Of a DNA stretch of 64,000 nt, positions 41,028 to 49,831 are shown piece after piece. This DNA is from Amarobacter sp964507025 (GTDB lineage Bacteria; Chloroflexota; Dehalococcoidia; Tepidiformales; Tepidiformaceae): positions 248,001-312,000 of the forward strand of contig CAZDOK010000001.1 of the NCBI GenBank assembly GCA_964507025.1, in the 5' to 3' direction. The stretch's first letter is position 1, and every line of letters starts with the position of its first letter. Position numbers and translations under genes: made by a program. The notes beneath the pieces were generated by a model. That model was not told the DNA's origin. It saw nothing but the letters and a program-made list of their open reading frames with translations, and did not search any database.

Positions 41028-41567
41028 CTACCGGCTCGCCAGTTCCCGCAGCACCAGCGCATCCGTCGGGAATGCCAGCGGCGGCGGCGACCCGGGATCG
41101 AAGTACCCGACCTCGGATAGCTCTCCGTCGGCCGGGTGCGGATGCCCGTCGATTACCCTCCCATCAAACCAGATGCCCACGGTCTGGCGCTCCCGGTCGT
41201 GGAAGTTCGAATGGACGGCGGCAATGCCGGTGAGCTCCACGGTGAGGCCGGTCTCCTCGAGGAACTCCCGGGCCGCCGCCTCCCGCACGTCCTCGTCCCA
41301 CTCCAGCCTTCCACAGGGTATGCACCAGAGCCCTGCATATCGACCCTGTGCCCGCCGCCCCATGAGGACCCGCCCCGCGTTATCGCGCACGATTACCGCG
41401 ACCCCGACGCCGGGGTAGCGAATGCGCAGGTATCCGCATGCGGGGCAGGTCGGAGGGCGTTCGCCTCCGCGGTAGTCGAAGAACAGCGCTCCCCCGCAGT
41501 CGGGGCAGAACTGCCCGGGCGGCTGCTGCGAGGCTCGCTCCCGCCAGCCGCCGCGCTGCTCGCTCAC
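41028..41567 (-). CDS. Nudix hydrolase with N-terminal zinc ribbon
   Basis: A 179-residue protein. Residues 20-45 form a zinc ribbon (QFCPDCGG and PTCPACGY). The Nudix box is complete: GRLEWDEDVREAAAREFLEE followed by TGL, matching the GX5EX7REUXEEXGU pattern. This layout resembles the NudC/ADP-ribose-pyrophosphatase-like group that hydrolyses nucleoside diphosphate derivatives. The GTG start overlaps the stop of the FMN-reductase gene (GTGA), so the genes are coupled. Confidence 0.87.
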   Translation of the reverse strand: MSEQRGGWRERASQQPPGQFCPDCGGALFFDYRGGERPPTCPACGYLRIRYPGVGVAVIVRDNAGRVLMGRRAQGRYAGLWCIPCGRLEWDEDVREAAAREFLEETGLTVELTGIAAVHSNFHDRERQTVGIWFDGRVIDGHPHPADGELSEVGYFDPGSPPPLAFPTDALVLRELASR

Positions 41568-42112
41568 GGCTGCGGCAGTTGCCCGGAGGACCGCAACGAA
41601 GCCACGGCGATGAGGTCCTCCGCCACCTTGGCGATCGCCACCTTCACGCTTGCATTCGATGGTTCCTCGCCGGGTCCCCAGTGGTCCGCCGCCCGCGAAA
41701 TCACCACGTCCGGGACGGCCGCGATAGCCCCAATATGCCGCATCACCCGCACCACGTCGGTCAAGGGCGGTTCGGCGTCTCCGCCGGCTATGCCGATGAT
41801 CGCGACCGGCTTTCCGCCGGCGTGCGGCATATCAATGAAGTCGAGCGCGTTCTTCAGGCCCCCCGGCATCGCGCCATGGTATGACGGCACCACGATGACA
41901 AACGCGTCCGCCGCCGAACAGGCTGCCCGCCAGGCGCCAACGATGGCCGGGTACTGGTCGTCCGGCCGCCCGTCGAGCAGAGGCAGCGAGCCGATCTCGA
42001 ACGTCTCGCACTGGGCTCCTCGAGCCTCCAGCTGGCGCAACGTGAACTGGAGCGCCCGGTCGGCCGAGCTGCGAGGGCGAATGCTTCCATTGATGCCGAG
42101 AACCCGCGTCAT
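41564..42112 (-). CDS. NADPH-dependent FMN reductase family protein
   Basis: A 182-residue flavodoxin-like protein. The FMN phosphate loop is GINGSIRPRSSADRAL; the middle holds the family stretch FVIVVPSYHGAMPGGLKNALDF. It likely reduces FMN or quinones with NADPH. Its start ATG 42112 has TACGCT six bases upstream and no ribosome site. The product is encoded first in a three-gene set with the Nudix and GNAT genes. Confidence 0.87.
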   Translation of the reverse strand: MTRVLGINGSIRPRSSADRALQFTLRQLEARGAQCETFEIGSLPLLDGRPDDQYPAIVGAWRAACSAADAFVIVVPSYHGAMPGGLKNALDFIDMPHAGGKPVAIIGIAGGDAEPPLTDVVRVMRHIGAIAAVPDVVISRAADHWGPGEEPSNASVKVAIAKVAEDLIAVASLRSSGQLPQP

Positions 42113-42118
42113 GCATCC

Positions 42119-42124
42119 AGCGTA
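42119..42124 (-). promoter_or_regulatory. Leaderless-type -10 element (FMN reductase gene)
   Basis: TACGCT on the minus strand, six bases (GGATGC) before the ATG at 42112. Confidence 0.5.
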
Positions 42125-42161
42125 AAGACCCGCCGGGGAACATGCGATCGGCCAGCCCCGC

Positions 42162-42167
42162 TAGACT
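42162..42167 (+). promoter_or_regulatory. Leaderless-type -10 element (ribokinase gene)
   Basis: TAGACT, six bases (GCGCGC) before the GTG start at 42174. Confidence 0.55.
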
Positions 42168-42173
42168 GCGCGC

Positions 42174-43091
42174 GTGGTACGTGTCGCTGTGGTCGGATCG
42201 CTCATGATGGACCTCGTGGTCCGCGCTCCGCGCCTTCCCGTTGTCGGCGAATCCCTCATCGCGCACAGCTTCGAGACCTTCATCGGGGGCAAGGGCGGCA
42301 ACCAGGCCACCGCCGCCGTCCGGCTCGGGGCCGAGGTCGTGATGATTGGCCGCGTTGGCGATGATGACTTCGGCCGGGCGATCCTCGCGAACCTTGCGCG
42401 GGAGGGGATCGACACGTCGGGCGTTGCCTCGGATGCCATTACAGGAACCGGCGTTGCTGTCCCCGTCGTCCTCGATGACGGGAACAATGCCATCCTCGCG
42501 GTCCCCCGCGCCAACCTCGCGCTGACCGTGGCCGACATCGAACAGAGCCGCGCGGCCATCGAGTCCGCCGACATCCTCATGGTTCAGTTCGAGGTTGGTA
42601 TGGCGGCGACAGAGGCGGCGATGCGCATTGCCCACGCGGCCGGCTGCATGGTGCTATTGAACCCGGGGCCCATTGCGCCCCACCCTCCGGGCCTCCTCGC
42701 GCTGGCCGATGTGGTCATTCCGAACGAGGTCGAGGCAGCTGCCCTGGCCCCCGAGGCTGCGGGCGACCATGAGCGCGAGGCCGAAACCATCCTTCAGCGG
42801 GGAGCGAAAGCAGTTGTCATAACGCTTGGCGAACAGGGCGCGCTTGCCGCCGCACCGGGCACCGTAACGCCCATCCCGGCCTTCCGGGTGGCGGCCATCG
42901 ACTCCGTCGGGGCCGGCGACGCGTTCTGCGGGGCGTTCGCGGTCGCGCTGGGCGAAGGCGGCAGCCTCGCCGGCTCCGGGCGGTTCGCGGCGGCCGCCGC
43001 GGCTTGCTCAGTCACGAAGCCCGGGGCCGCCGCTTCCCTTCCATCTCGTGACGAGGTGGACAAGATTTTACAATCCGCCGAGGAACTTTAG
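42174..43091 (+). CDS. rbsK: Ribokinase (PfkB family)
   Basis: A 305-residue sugar kinase. The PfkB signatures are present: GGKGGNQATAAVRLGAEV near residue 39 and the ATP/anion-hole motif DSVGAGDAFCGAFAVAL near 240, with N-P-G-P in LLNPGPIAP. The GGKGGNQA form favours ribokinase, which phosphorylates D-ribose at O5. No ribose transporter or pyranase is nearby, so another sugar cannot be excluded. The GTG start follows TAGACT by six bases. Confidence 0.85.
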   Translation: MVRVAVVGSLMMDLVVRAPRLPVVGESLIAHSFETFIGGKGGNQATAAVRLGAEVVMIGRVGDDDFGRAILANLAREGIDTSGVASDAITGTGVAVPVVLDDGNNAILAVPRANLALTVADIEQSRAAIESADILMVQFEVGMAATEAAMRIAHAAGCMVLLNPGPIAPHPPGLLALADVVIPNEVEAAALAPEAAGDHEREAETILQRGAKAVVITLGEQGALAAAPGTVTPIPAFRVAAIDSVGAGDAFCGAFAVALGEGGSLAGSGRFAAAAAACSVTKPGAAASLPSRDEVDKILQSAEEL

Positions 43092-43142
43092 CCGTCTCCC
43101 CGGCGTTCCTGTTGATGATGGGGATCCTGAGTTCGATACTGA

Positions 43143-44120
43143 GTGTGGCGGCCCCGGGTAGGTGTCTTGAACCCCCAACAGCGTTTCTGTCCGCTCTGCG
43201 ACCGAGCCTTCCAGGAAGGCGAGGCCGTGTTGCGCTGCGAAGGATGCGGCGTCCTGCACCACCCCGGTTGCTGGGTGACCAACGGTGGGTGCGCCACGCA
43301 AGCCGAACACCGCGTGGCACCCCAGGCCATGGCCTACACGACGGGAGCACGGCCACCCGGTGCCCCGGCGCCGCACCCGGGAGAGGGGACACGGGCTGCG
43401 CCGCCCCCACTCCCACCCCCACCCACGCCCGTCGACCAGACACCCGAGCCCATTCCCTTCCGTCCGCCTGGGCGGCCGCACGCTCCGCACGCCGAGGAGC
43501 ACGAGGACGAAGTCATCGGCGGGACGCCAGCGGTCATCCATGGGCGTTTGCCCGAGAACGCAGTGCCTCCCGCGCCCCCGCCGCGGCGCTACGTGCCCCC
43601 CACAGGCGAACAGATGCCCCGCAAGCCGCTCCCACGCATCTACGAGCGGCACCGGCTCATCGCCTACTGGTACGTGCCCGTCGCGGCAGCGCTCGCCATC
43701 TTCGTCGCCTTCGGGGTCATCTGGACAGCGGACCGGCTCTTCGGTGGTGGCTCCGAGAAGGCTGCTCCCGGCCCCACACCGACATCGGCTGCGACCACGG
43801 CTTCGAGCACCGGGACACCACCCCCCGCATCCACTACCACTCCAGATGCGACGGCTTCGGCCACGCCACCGCCGACCAACACGACCGGCCCGGGCAAATT
43901 CACCGCGGGCGATATCCTGGTGGTAACCGGCACCGGCGATTGCCTGAACGTGCGTACGGATCCCGGGATCGAGAACGATGCCATCATCTGCATCGCCGAT
44001 GCGACCGAGGTGAAAGTGACCGGTGGGCCCCAGCAAGCCGGCGGGCTGACCTGGTGGAAAGTCGAAACGAGGCTTGGTGAAGGATGGGCGGCCGAAGACT
44101 ACCTCGTGAAAAAACCCTAG
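43143..44120 (+). CDS. Membrane protein with RING-like zinc finger and SH3b domain
   Basis: A 325-residue protein with three parts. Residues 15-45 form a RING/PHD-like metal finger (CPLCDRAF, RCEGCGVLHHPGCW). A Pro-rich cytoplasmic linker of about 130 residues follows, then one membrane helix (YVPVAAALAIFVAFGVIW, about 180). Outside lies a Thr/Pro/Ala-rich stalk and a bacterial SH3 domain (DCLNVRTDPGIENDAIICI, ending GWAAEDYLVKKP). It would link a cytoplasmic finger to a wall-facing domain. The start is uncertain: GTG 43143 or TTG 43167. Confidence 0.75.
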   Translation: MWRPRVGVLNPQQRFCPLCDRAFQEGEAVLRCEGCGVLHHPGCWVTNGGCATQAEHRVAPQAMAYTTGARPPGAPAPHPGEGTRAAPPPLPPPPTPVDQTPEPIPFRPPGRPHAPHAEEHEDEVIGGTPAVIHGRLPENAVPPAPPPRRYVPPTGEQMPRKPLPRIYERHRLIAYWYVPVAAALAIFVAFGVIWTADRLFGGGSEKAAPGPTPTSAATTASSTGTPPPASTTTPDATASATPPPTNTTGPGKFTAGDILVVTGTGDCLNVRTDPGIENDAIICIADATEVKVTGGPQQAGGLTWWKVETRLGEGWAAEDYLVKKP

Positions 44121-45337
44121 AACGCATCGCCGTTGCCGGGGTCGCGGCTGTCCTGTTCTGCTCGTGCTGGGGCGGCGGCGATGCGGCCGAACCGAGTCCT
44201 GTGCCGTCGCCAACACAGTCCATTGCGGCGTCGCCACCTGTGCCATCGCCCACGCCGACGCCCGACCCCCTCGGGCCACCGCCGGCCACCGCCATCGAGG
44301 CTCGCGCCGGCCTCCAGGCGCTTCTCGGACCAACACGCTACGCCGACCCGTGTCCCCGCCACCTGCAGGAGCACTGGCACGTCTTCTGCGCGGAGGGGGA
44401 CATCGACGGGGATGGCTTGCCCGATGCCGCGTGGCTCATCCCGTTGCACCAGCCGGCGCCCCGCACCCCCTTTCCCGCGGCGGTGTTCTTCCGCTCTTCC
44501 GCTTCGCAGAAGCTTGAAGAGTTCGCTTCCGACGGCTCAGCCGATATCTCGATCCTAGGCGCGGCAATCTTCGAGGTGGCGGACCGCGACGGCGAGCCAG
44601 GCGCCGAGATCAGCTACCTGGTCAACACCTGCACCGCCAACACCTGCACCAGCCTCGTCAGGGTGCAGTCGTGGGATGGCACCGCGTGGCGCGACATCGG
44701 ACCGGGGGACAACGGCGTCCCCAACATCGATCGGGTCCAGTTCGAAGGCGAGGCTGCGCTGAGCCGCCTGCTGATCCATGGCGGGAAGCTCGACATCGTG
44801 GCCGGCCCCACTCGGGCCGTCACGCAGGTGTACGAGCTTTCTGGCGGCCGGTATCGCCTCGCAACCACCGAGCACGATTCGCCGGAGTACCTCTACCATG
44901 CGGTCCTCGATGCCGATGCCCTCTTTGCTGGCGCCACGTTCGAGGAAGCCATTGCCGCCTATGACGCCCTCATCGGCGCCGGCAATCTGCGGGACTGGAA
45001 GGCGGACACCGGCCGTGGTGAAGGACGGCCTGTGCTCGAAGGGTACGCCCTCTTCCGGATCGCGGTCGCCACGGCAGCACTGGGGCGCGACCCCACGGAG
45101 GCGATCGACAGGGCGATCCGGGAAGGCAAGGAGATCGTGTTCTCTATCGCCGCCCAGGAGTTCCGGAAAGGCTACCAGGAGCACGGCAGCGTGATCGCTG
45201 GGTGTGCAGCCGCGACCAAGTACCTCGGAACCATAGGCGACGGGGCCGACACTCCGGCGTACATTGCCCGCCTCTTCGACTATGGCTATGCCAACCAACC
45301 GGCGAGGACCTACCAGGACATCTGCCGGCTTCCCTGA
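44084..45337 (+). CDS. Exported probable lipoprotein, unknown function
   Basis: A 417-residue protein with an N-terminal hydrophobic signal (IAVAGVAAVLFCSC) that resembles an imperfect lipobox, then a Ser/Pro/Thr-rich stalk. The mature part includes an EF-hand-like aspartate loop (GDIDGDGLPDAAW) seen in surface proteins and a C-terminal helical region. No enzyme motif was found. The ATG lies 37 bases inside the end of the RING/SH3b gene in another frame, suggesting co-transcription and a shared envelope role. Confidence 0.65.
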   Translation: MGGRRLPREKTLERIAVAGVAAVLFCSCWGGGDAAEPSPVPSPTQSIAASPPVPSPTPTPDPLGPPPATAIEARAGLQALLGPTRYADPCPRHLQEHWHVFCAEGDIDGDGLPDAAWLIPLHQPAPRTPFPAAVFFRSSASQKLEEFASDGSADISILGAAIFEVADRDGEPGAEISYLVNTCTANTCTSLVRVQSWDGTAWRDIGPGDNGVPNIDRVQFEGEAALSRLLIHGGKLDIVAGPTRAVTQVYELSGGRYRLATTEHDSPEYLYHAVLDADALFAGATFEEAIAAYDALIGAGNLRDWKADTGRGEGRPVLEGYALFRIAVATAALGRDPTEAIDRAIREGKEIVFSIAAQEFRKGYQEHGSVIAGCAAATKYLGTIGDGADTPAYIARLFDYGYANQPARTYQDICRLP

Positions 45338-45372
45338 TCGGCTGGAACGCTGACATCGGCGCCCCGCGGCGT

Positions 45373-45378
45373 TAGGCT
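45373..45378 (+). promoter_or_regulatory. Leaderless-type -10 element (ModE-like gene)
   Basis: TAGGCT, six bases (GCCACC) before the ATG at 45385. Confidence 0.5.
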
Positions 45379-45384
45379 GCCACC

Positions 45385-45747
45385 ATGGCCCAGTTCGAAC
45401 CCCGCCAGAAGCTCTGGCTTGAAGCCGAGGGCAGGCTCGTAATGTCCGACTATCGCTTGCGGCTGCTCCAGCTCGTGGTCGAAACCGGCTCACTTGCCCA
45501 GGCGGCGGCCGCGATGGGGCTCTCCTACCGGCGTGCCTGGGGCAAGGTGAAGGAGCTCGAAGCAAACCTCGGCTATCCCCTGGTGCGGTCGGAAGTCGGT
45601 GGAGCCGGCGGCGGGCACACCCGCATCACGGCAGAGGGCGAGGCTCTCCTTGCCGCCTACCGCCGGTTCAGCGAACGCATGGACCAGTCGCTCCGCGCCA
45701 TCTACGCCGATGAGCTCGGTCCGCTCGAACAAGGGCCGCGATCCTAG
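45385..45747 (+). CDS. ModE-like winged-helix DNA-binding protein
   Basis: A 120-residue protein consisting only of the ModE N-terminal winged helix: LRLLQLVVETGSLAQAAAAM then GLSYRRAWGKVKELEANLG and the wing GGGHTRITAEGEALL. The molybdate-binding Di-Mop domains of full ModE are absent, so the sensed signal, if any, is unknown. No molybdate transporter is adjacent. Its stop overlaps that of the convergent CoA-transferase gene. Confidence 0.82.
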   Translation: MAQFEPRQKLWLEAEGRLVMSDYRLRLLQLVVETGSLAQAAAAMGLSYRRAWGKVKELEANLGYPLVRSEVGGAGGGHTRITAEGEALLAAYRRFSERMDQSLRAIYADELGPLEQGPRS

Positions 45748-46931
45748 CCGATCGTACCGGCCCCTCGGAGGGCAGCAATGCGGGCCTCGTCGTACCCCAG
45801 GTCCTTCAGGATCGCGTCGGTGTGCTGACCGATGAGTGGCGCCGTCGACCGCACCTGTCCGGGTGTGTCGCTCAGCTTCGGTCCAACCCCAATCTGCTTC
45901 ACCTTGCCGACGGGGGAATCGACCTCCACCACCATCCCGCGGGCGAGGTTGTGTTCGTTGGTGACCACGTTCTCCATCTCCAGCACCGGCGCCGCGCAAA
46001 TGTCGTACTGCGACATCAACGCCATCCACTCGTCGGCGGTCTTCGTCTTGAAGATTCCGGCGAACCGCTCGATCATCGCGGGCCATTCGTCCTGCGCGAA
46101 CTGCTTCGTCAGCAAGTCCTCGGTGCCGAGCACCTTGCAGAGTGCCTCGTAGAAGTGGGGCTCGATGCTCCCGATGGAGAACCACCGCCCATCCGAGCAC
46201 TGGTAGGTGTTATAGAACGGGGAAGCACCATTCAACAGGTAACTCCCGGGCCGGATCGCCATGCCCGAGGAGAAGTACTGCGAGAACGCGCTCGTCATGA
46301 GCGAGAGGACGCCGTCGCTCATGCCGATGTCGATGTTCTGGCCGCGGCCTGTCTTTTCGCGTGCTATCACGGCAAGGCAGATGGCGAAGGCCGCCGTGAG
46401 GCCGCCCCCGGCAAAGTCAGCGACCAGGTTGACGGGGATCGATGGCGGCTGGCCCGGCCGCCCGGTGACCCCAAGCGCCCCGCCGATGGAGATGTAGTTG
46501 ATGTCGTGCCCGACGAGATTCGAGTAGGGGCCCGTCTGTCCGAAGCCGGAGATTGAGCAGCAGATAATGCGCGGGTTGACCTTCGCCAGCGTGTCGTAGT
46601 CCACCCCGAGGCGCTTCACGACACCGGGCCGGAAGCCTTCGATAACGACATCCGCACCCTTCACCATGGTGTAGAAGATCTCTCGGGCGGCTTCGTCCTT
46701 CAGGTTCAAGGCAATGGACTTCTTGCCGCGCCCGAGCGCGTTGTAGGCTGCTGCCCTGTCCGCCGCCTCACTCCGGCGGAGCCCGCCACCGCCCAGCTTC
46801 GCCGAGGCACCCGGGACCGCCTCCACCAGCGTGACGTCCGCGCCGAAATCGGCGAGCAGCATCGAGCAATGCGGCCCGGGCGCCAACCGTGAAAGGTCGA
46901 GGACCTTAATCCCATCGAGTGCCATGACCAT
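45744..46931 (-). CDS. CaiB/BaiF family III CoA-transferase
   Basis: A 395-residue family III CoA-transferase or alpha-methylacyl-CoA racemase-like protein. It opens with LDGIKVLDLSRLAPGPHCSM, has ADVVIEGFRPGVVKRLGVDY, and carries the catalytic Asp region NLVGHDINYISIGGALG. The C-terminal FKTKTADEWMALMSQYD and CAAPVL are typical. It moves CoA between organic acids or racemises branched acyl-CoAs. AAGGAG stands nine bases upstream of the ATG 46931. It may serve the same acyl-CoA pathways as the thiolase-like pairs. Confidence 0.88.
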   Translation of the reverse strand: MVMALDGIKVLDLSRLAPGPHCSMLLADFGADVTLVEAVPGASAKLGGGGLRRSEAADRAAAYNALGRGKKSIALNLKDEAAREIFYTMVKGADVVIEGFRPGVVKRLGVDYDTLAKVNPRIICCSISGFGQTGPYSNLVGHDINYISIGGALGVTGRPGQPPSIPVNLVADFAGGGLTAAFAICLAVIAREKTGRGQNIDIGMSDGVLSLMTSAFSQYFSSGMAIRPGSYLLNGASPFYNTYQCSDGRWFSIGSIEPHFYEALCKVLGTEDLLTKQFAQDEWPAMIERFAGIFKTKTADEWMALMSQYDICAAPVLEMENVVTNEHNLARGMVVEVDSPVGKVKQIGVGPKLSDTPGQVRSTAPLIGQHTDAILKDLGYDEARIAALRGAGTIG

Positions 46932-47092
46932 GGTGAAGAGCTCCTTGCGTGCCGGGGGCTGATTGTGTCCGTAGCATGCGTGGCCCCCCGGGGGTCGCGC
47001 AACCGGCCAGATGGGTCCGGGTCGCTCGGCAGAGACGGCAGGTCGGATACCACCCTCGGTCCCGGATGACGGCCTGTGACCTTGCGGAACGG

Positions 47093-47098
47093 TATGAT
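47093..47098 (+). promoter_or_regulatory. Leaderless-type -10 element (CYTH-CHAD gene)
   Basis: TATGAT, six bases (GGCCCA) before the ATG at 47105. Confidence 0.55.
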
Positions 47099-47104
47099 GG
47101 CCCA

Positions 47105-48724
47105 ATGGCGACCGACCAGCTCGAAGTGGAGTGGCAGTATGCCGCGCTCGATACCCGGCCTGTCCTGCGCTGGCTCCAATCAGCAGCGGTGCCGGGCTTC
47201 ACGGTGACCCCGGCCGGGGTCAAGGAACTCGATGATACCTACTTCGACACGGCGGACTGGCGGGTGCACCACGCCGGCTACACCTGCCGCCTGCGCCACA
47301 AAGGCGGCGACTCGGAACTCACGCTGAAGGCGATGGCCGATGCCACCGGTGGCATGCGCACACGCCGCGAGCTTACCGAAGCCCTCCCTCCTGGTTCGAG
47401 CTCGCCGGCGCTGGCCGCCGGGCTTTGCGGTTCTGCGATCCGCTCCGTCATCGGGCGGAACGATCTCGCACCCCTTTTTCGCCTGCAGACGCGCCGCCAG
47501 CTCTTCACACTGGCCGACGAGCAGGGGCCACTGGGAGAAATTGCCCTCGACGATACCGCCATTCCCGTTGGCGAAGACACCCCGGTGCGCCTGGCCCGTG
47601 TCGAAGTCGAGGTCGAACAGTCGGCCGTCGATCGTTCCCGGCCGTTCGTCGCGGCGATGGTCGCCGCGAACGGGCTCACCGAGGCACTAACCTCCAAGTT
47701 CGAGTCGGCCCTCATCGCCACGGGCCAACGCGTCTCGCTGACCCCCGATGTGGGGCCCACAGCGGTCAATGCCGAGATGACCGCATCCCAGGTTGCCTAC
47801 GCCGTGCTTCGCAAGCAGTTCGGCGTCTTCCTGGCGAACGAGCCCGGCACACGGCTGGGGGAGGACATCGAGGCCCTGCACGATATGCGGGTCGCGACCC
47901 GTCGCCTCAGGGCCGCCATGGCGGCGTTCCGGCCATTCCTGTCACCACGGATGATCGCCTTCCGTGACGAGTTCGGCTGGATCGCCGCGGCACTGGGAGA
48001 GGTGCGCGACCTGGATGTCCAGATCGAGCGTATGACGGAGTGGCGCGAAGGCTTTCCACCAGACCGCGCACATACACTCGACGCCATCGAGGACATCCTC
48101 CACGCCCGCCGCCGGACCGCTCGCAAACGCATGTTGCTCGCGCTCGATTCCCGCAGGTACGAACGGCTGGTAATCCGCTTCGCCGCCGCGCTCCGTCATG
48201 GGCCGCCGCGCACCTTCGCTCCGGGGCGCGCCCCGATCCTGGCCGTGGCCCCCGACCTTGTCGAAAAGCGCTACAGGACGGTCCGCAAGGCCGGTGACCG
48301 GATCGGCAGGGCTTCCCCGCCCGAGCTCTACCACGCCCTTCGGATTGATGCCAAGAAGCTCCGCTACGCCCTGGAGTTCGTCGGCACCGGTATCTATGGG
48401 AAGCCCGCCGTCGACTTCAGCACTCGAGTGACTGCGATGCAGGATGTGCTGGGGCTTCACCAGGATGCCTACGTGGCCATGGATATGCTCCAGGAGATCG
48501 CCGACTCTTCGGGCAAGCGCCTCGGCCCGGCCACGCTCATGGCGATGGGCGTCATCTCCGAGCGCTACCGCGCTCACGCCGAGGAACTGCGCGCGCAGTT
48601 CCCCGCGGTCTACAAGCCCATCGCTGGCGACGAGTGGCGCAAGCTGTACAGGTTGATGGAGTCGCGACGGCCCACACCGCCGCCAGTGGTGGCTGCTCGT
48701 CCGGTCACCGGCGATCGCCCCTAG
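47105..48724 (+). CDS. CYTH-CHAD domain protein
   Basis: A 539-residue protein: an N-terminal CYTH triphosphate-tunnel domain (about 1-200) and a C-terminal helical CHAD domain (about 225-500) with conserved His in ALHDMRVATRRLRAAMAAF and HALRIDAKKLRYALEF. CHAD domains bind polyphosphate. The opening CYTH motif reads LEVEWQY, where the usual ExExK has Gln in place of Lys, so triphosphatase activity may be altered. The start has TATGAT six bases upstream. Confidence 0.87.
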   Translation: MATDQLEVEWQYAALDTRPVLRWLQSAAVPGFTVTPAGVKELDDTYFDTADWRVHHAGYTCRLRHKGGDSELTLKAMADATGGMRTRRELTEALPPGSSSPALAAGLCGSAIRSVIGRNDLAPLFRLQTRRQLFTLADEQGPLGEIALDDTAIPVGEDTPVRLARVEVEVEQSAVDRSRPFVAAMVAANGLTEALTSKFESALIATGQRVSLTPDVGPTAVNAEMTASQVAYAVLRKQFGVFLANEPGTRLGEDIEALHDMRVATRRLRAAMAAFRPFLSPRMIAFRDEFGWIAAALGEVRDLDVQIERMTEWREGFPPDRAHTLDAIEDILHARRRTARKRMLLALDSRRYERLVIRFAAALRHGPPRTFAPGRAPILAVAPDLVEKRYRTVRKAGDRIGRASPPELYHALRIDAKKLRYALEFVGTGIYGKPAVDFSTRVTAMQDVLGLHQDAYVAMDMLQEIADSSGKRLGPATLMAMGVISERYRAHAEELRAQFPAVYKPIAGDEWRKLYRLMESRRPTPPPVVAARPVTGDRP

Positions 48725-48818
48725 GCCCTCGCGCCTGTATCCTCCATGTCCGGGAATCCGAACCCACCGTGGCCGCTCGCCAGCCGGAAACCGGAAATCG
48801 TTCACTCGGAATCGCCTC

Positions 48819-49706
48819 ATGGCCGTGCTCGTTGATGCAAATACCCGCCTGATGGTCCAGGGAATTGGGACCGAAGGCGCGAACCACATGCGCCGCTCTA
48901 TCGCCTATGGCACCAACGTCGTCGCCGCCATCCATCCCAAGCGCGGCGGCGAACAGCAGGACGGTGTACCCATCTTCACCACGGTCGACGAGGCGGTCCG
49001 CACGACGGGCGCGAACGTCTCGATCATCTTCGTACCCGCGCCCTTCGCGGCTGATGCCATCCTGGAGGCGGCAGCCGCCGGGGTTCCACTCATTGTCTGC
49101 ATCACCGAGGGCATCCCCGTTCTCGACATGGTGAAGGTGAAGGCTGCCCTGCAGGGGTCGAAGAGCATCCTCATCGGCCCCAACTGCCCCGGTGTCATAA
49201 CGCCCGGCACGAAGACCCGCGTCGGCATCATGCCCGGCGATGTCTTCCTCCCCGGGCGTGTCGGCGTCGTGAGCCGCTCCGGCACGCTCGTCTACGAAGT
49301 GGTCGCCCAGCTCACCGCCCAAGGCATTGGCCAGAGCACCTGCATCGGCGTCGGTGGCGACCCGATCATCGGCACCCGCCAGATCGAAGCCATCCGCATG
49401 CTCAACGAAGACCCGGATACCGACGCCATCGTGATGGTCGGTGAGATCGGTGGCTCGACCGAACAGGAAGCAGCCGCCTACATCAAAGAGCACGTGAAGA
49501 AGCCCGTGGTCGCCTTCATCGCTGGTGCCACGGCGCCTCCCGGCCGCCGCATGGGCCATGCTGGCGCCATCATCTCCGGCGAGGACGGCAAGGCCGAGAA
49601 CAAGAAGGCCGCCCTCCGCGCCGCCGGCGCCCTCGTCTCCGATTCCCCCGCGGAGATCGGCTCGACGATGAAAAAGGCACTCCAGGACCGCGGCCTCCTG
49701 AAGTAG
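48819..49706 (+). CDS. sucD: Succinyl-CoA synthetase alpha subunit
   Basis: A 295-residue CoA-ligase alpha subunit. Features: the CoA-binding Rossmann start, FVPAPFAADAILEAAAAGVP, LIGPNCPGVITPGTKTRVGI, SRSGTLVYEVVAQLT, GVGGDPIIGT, and the phospho-His in RMGHAGAIISGEDG near 245. It makes succinyl-CoA or GTP/ATP in the TCA cycle together with SucC. No sucC is present next to it, which is unusual. TATCCT about 70 bases upstream may be a -10; no clear ribosome site. Confidence 0.93.
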   Translation: MAVLVDANTRLMVQGIGTEGANHMRRSIAYGTNVVAAIHPKRGGEQQDGVPIFTTVDEAVRTTGANVSIIFVPAPFAADAILEAAAAGVPLIVCITEGIPVLDMVKVKAALQGSKSILIGPNCPGVITPGTKTRVGIMPGDVFLPGRVGVVSRSGTLVYEVVAQLTAQGIGQSTCIGVGGDPIIGTRQIEAIRMLNEDPDTDAIVMVGEIGGSTEQEAAAYIKEHVKKPVVAFIAGATAPPGRRMGHAGAIISGEDGKAENKKAALRAAGALVSDSPAEIGSTMKKALQDRGLLK

Positions 49707-49731
49707 GTTCCGCTAGGTGCGACGAGAACGA

Positions 49732-49760
49732 GGGGCGCCACCGGCGCCCCTTGGTCGTTT
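49732..49760 (+). terminator. Intrinsic terminator after sucD
   Basis: GGGGCGCC (49732-49739) pairs with GGCGCCCC (49743-49750), 3-base loop, followed by TTGGTCGTTT. Confidence 0.7.
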
Positions 49761-49831
49761 GCCAGCCGGGCTTGTCCTCCTCCCGGCGAGAGAGTAGACA
49801 CGGACCTGCGTTCCTGCGCCGGAGGTTGCCC

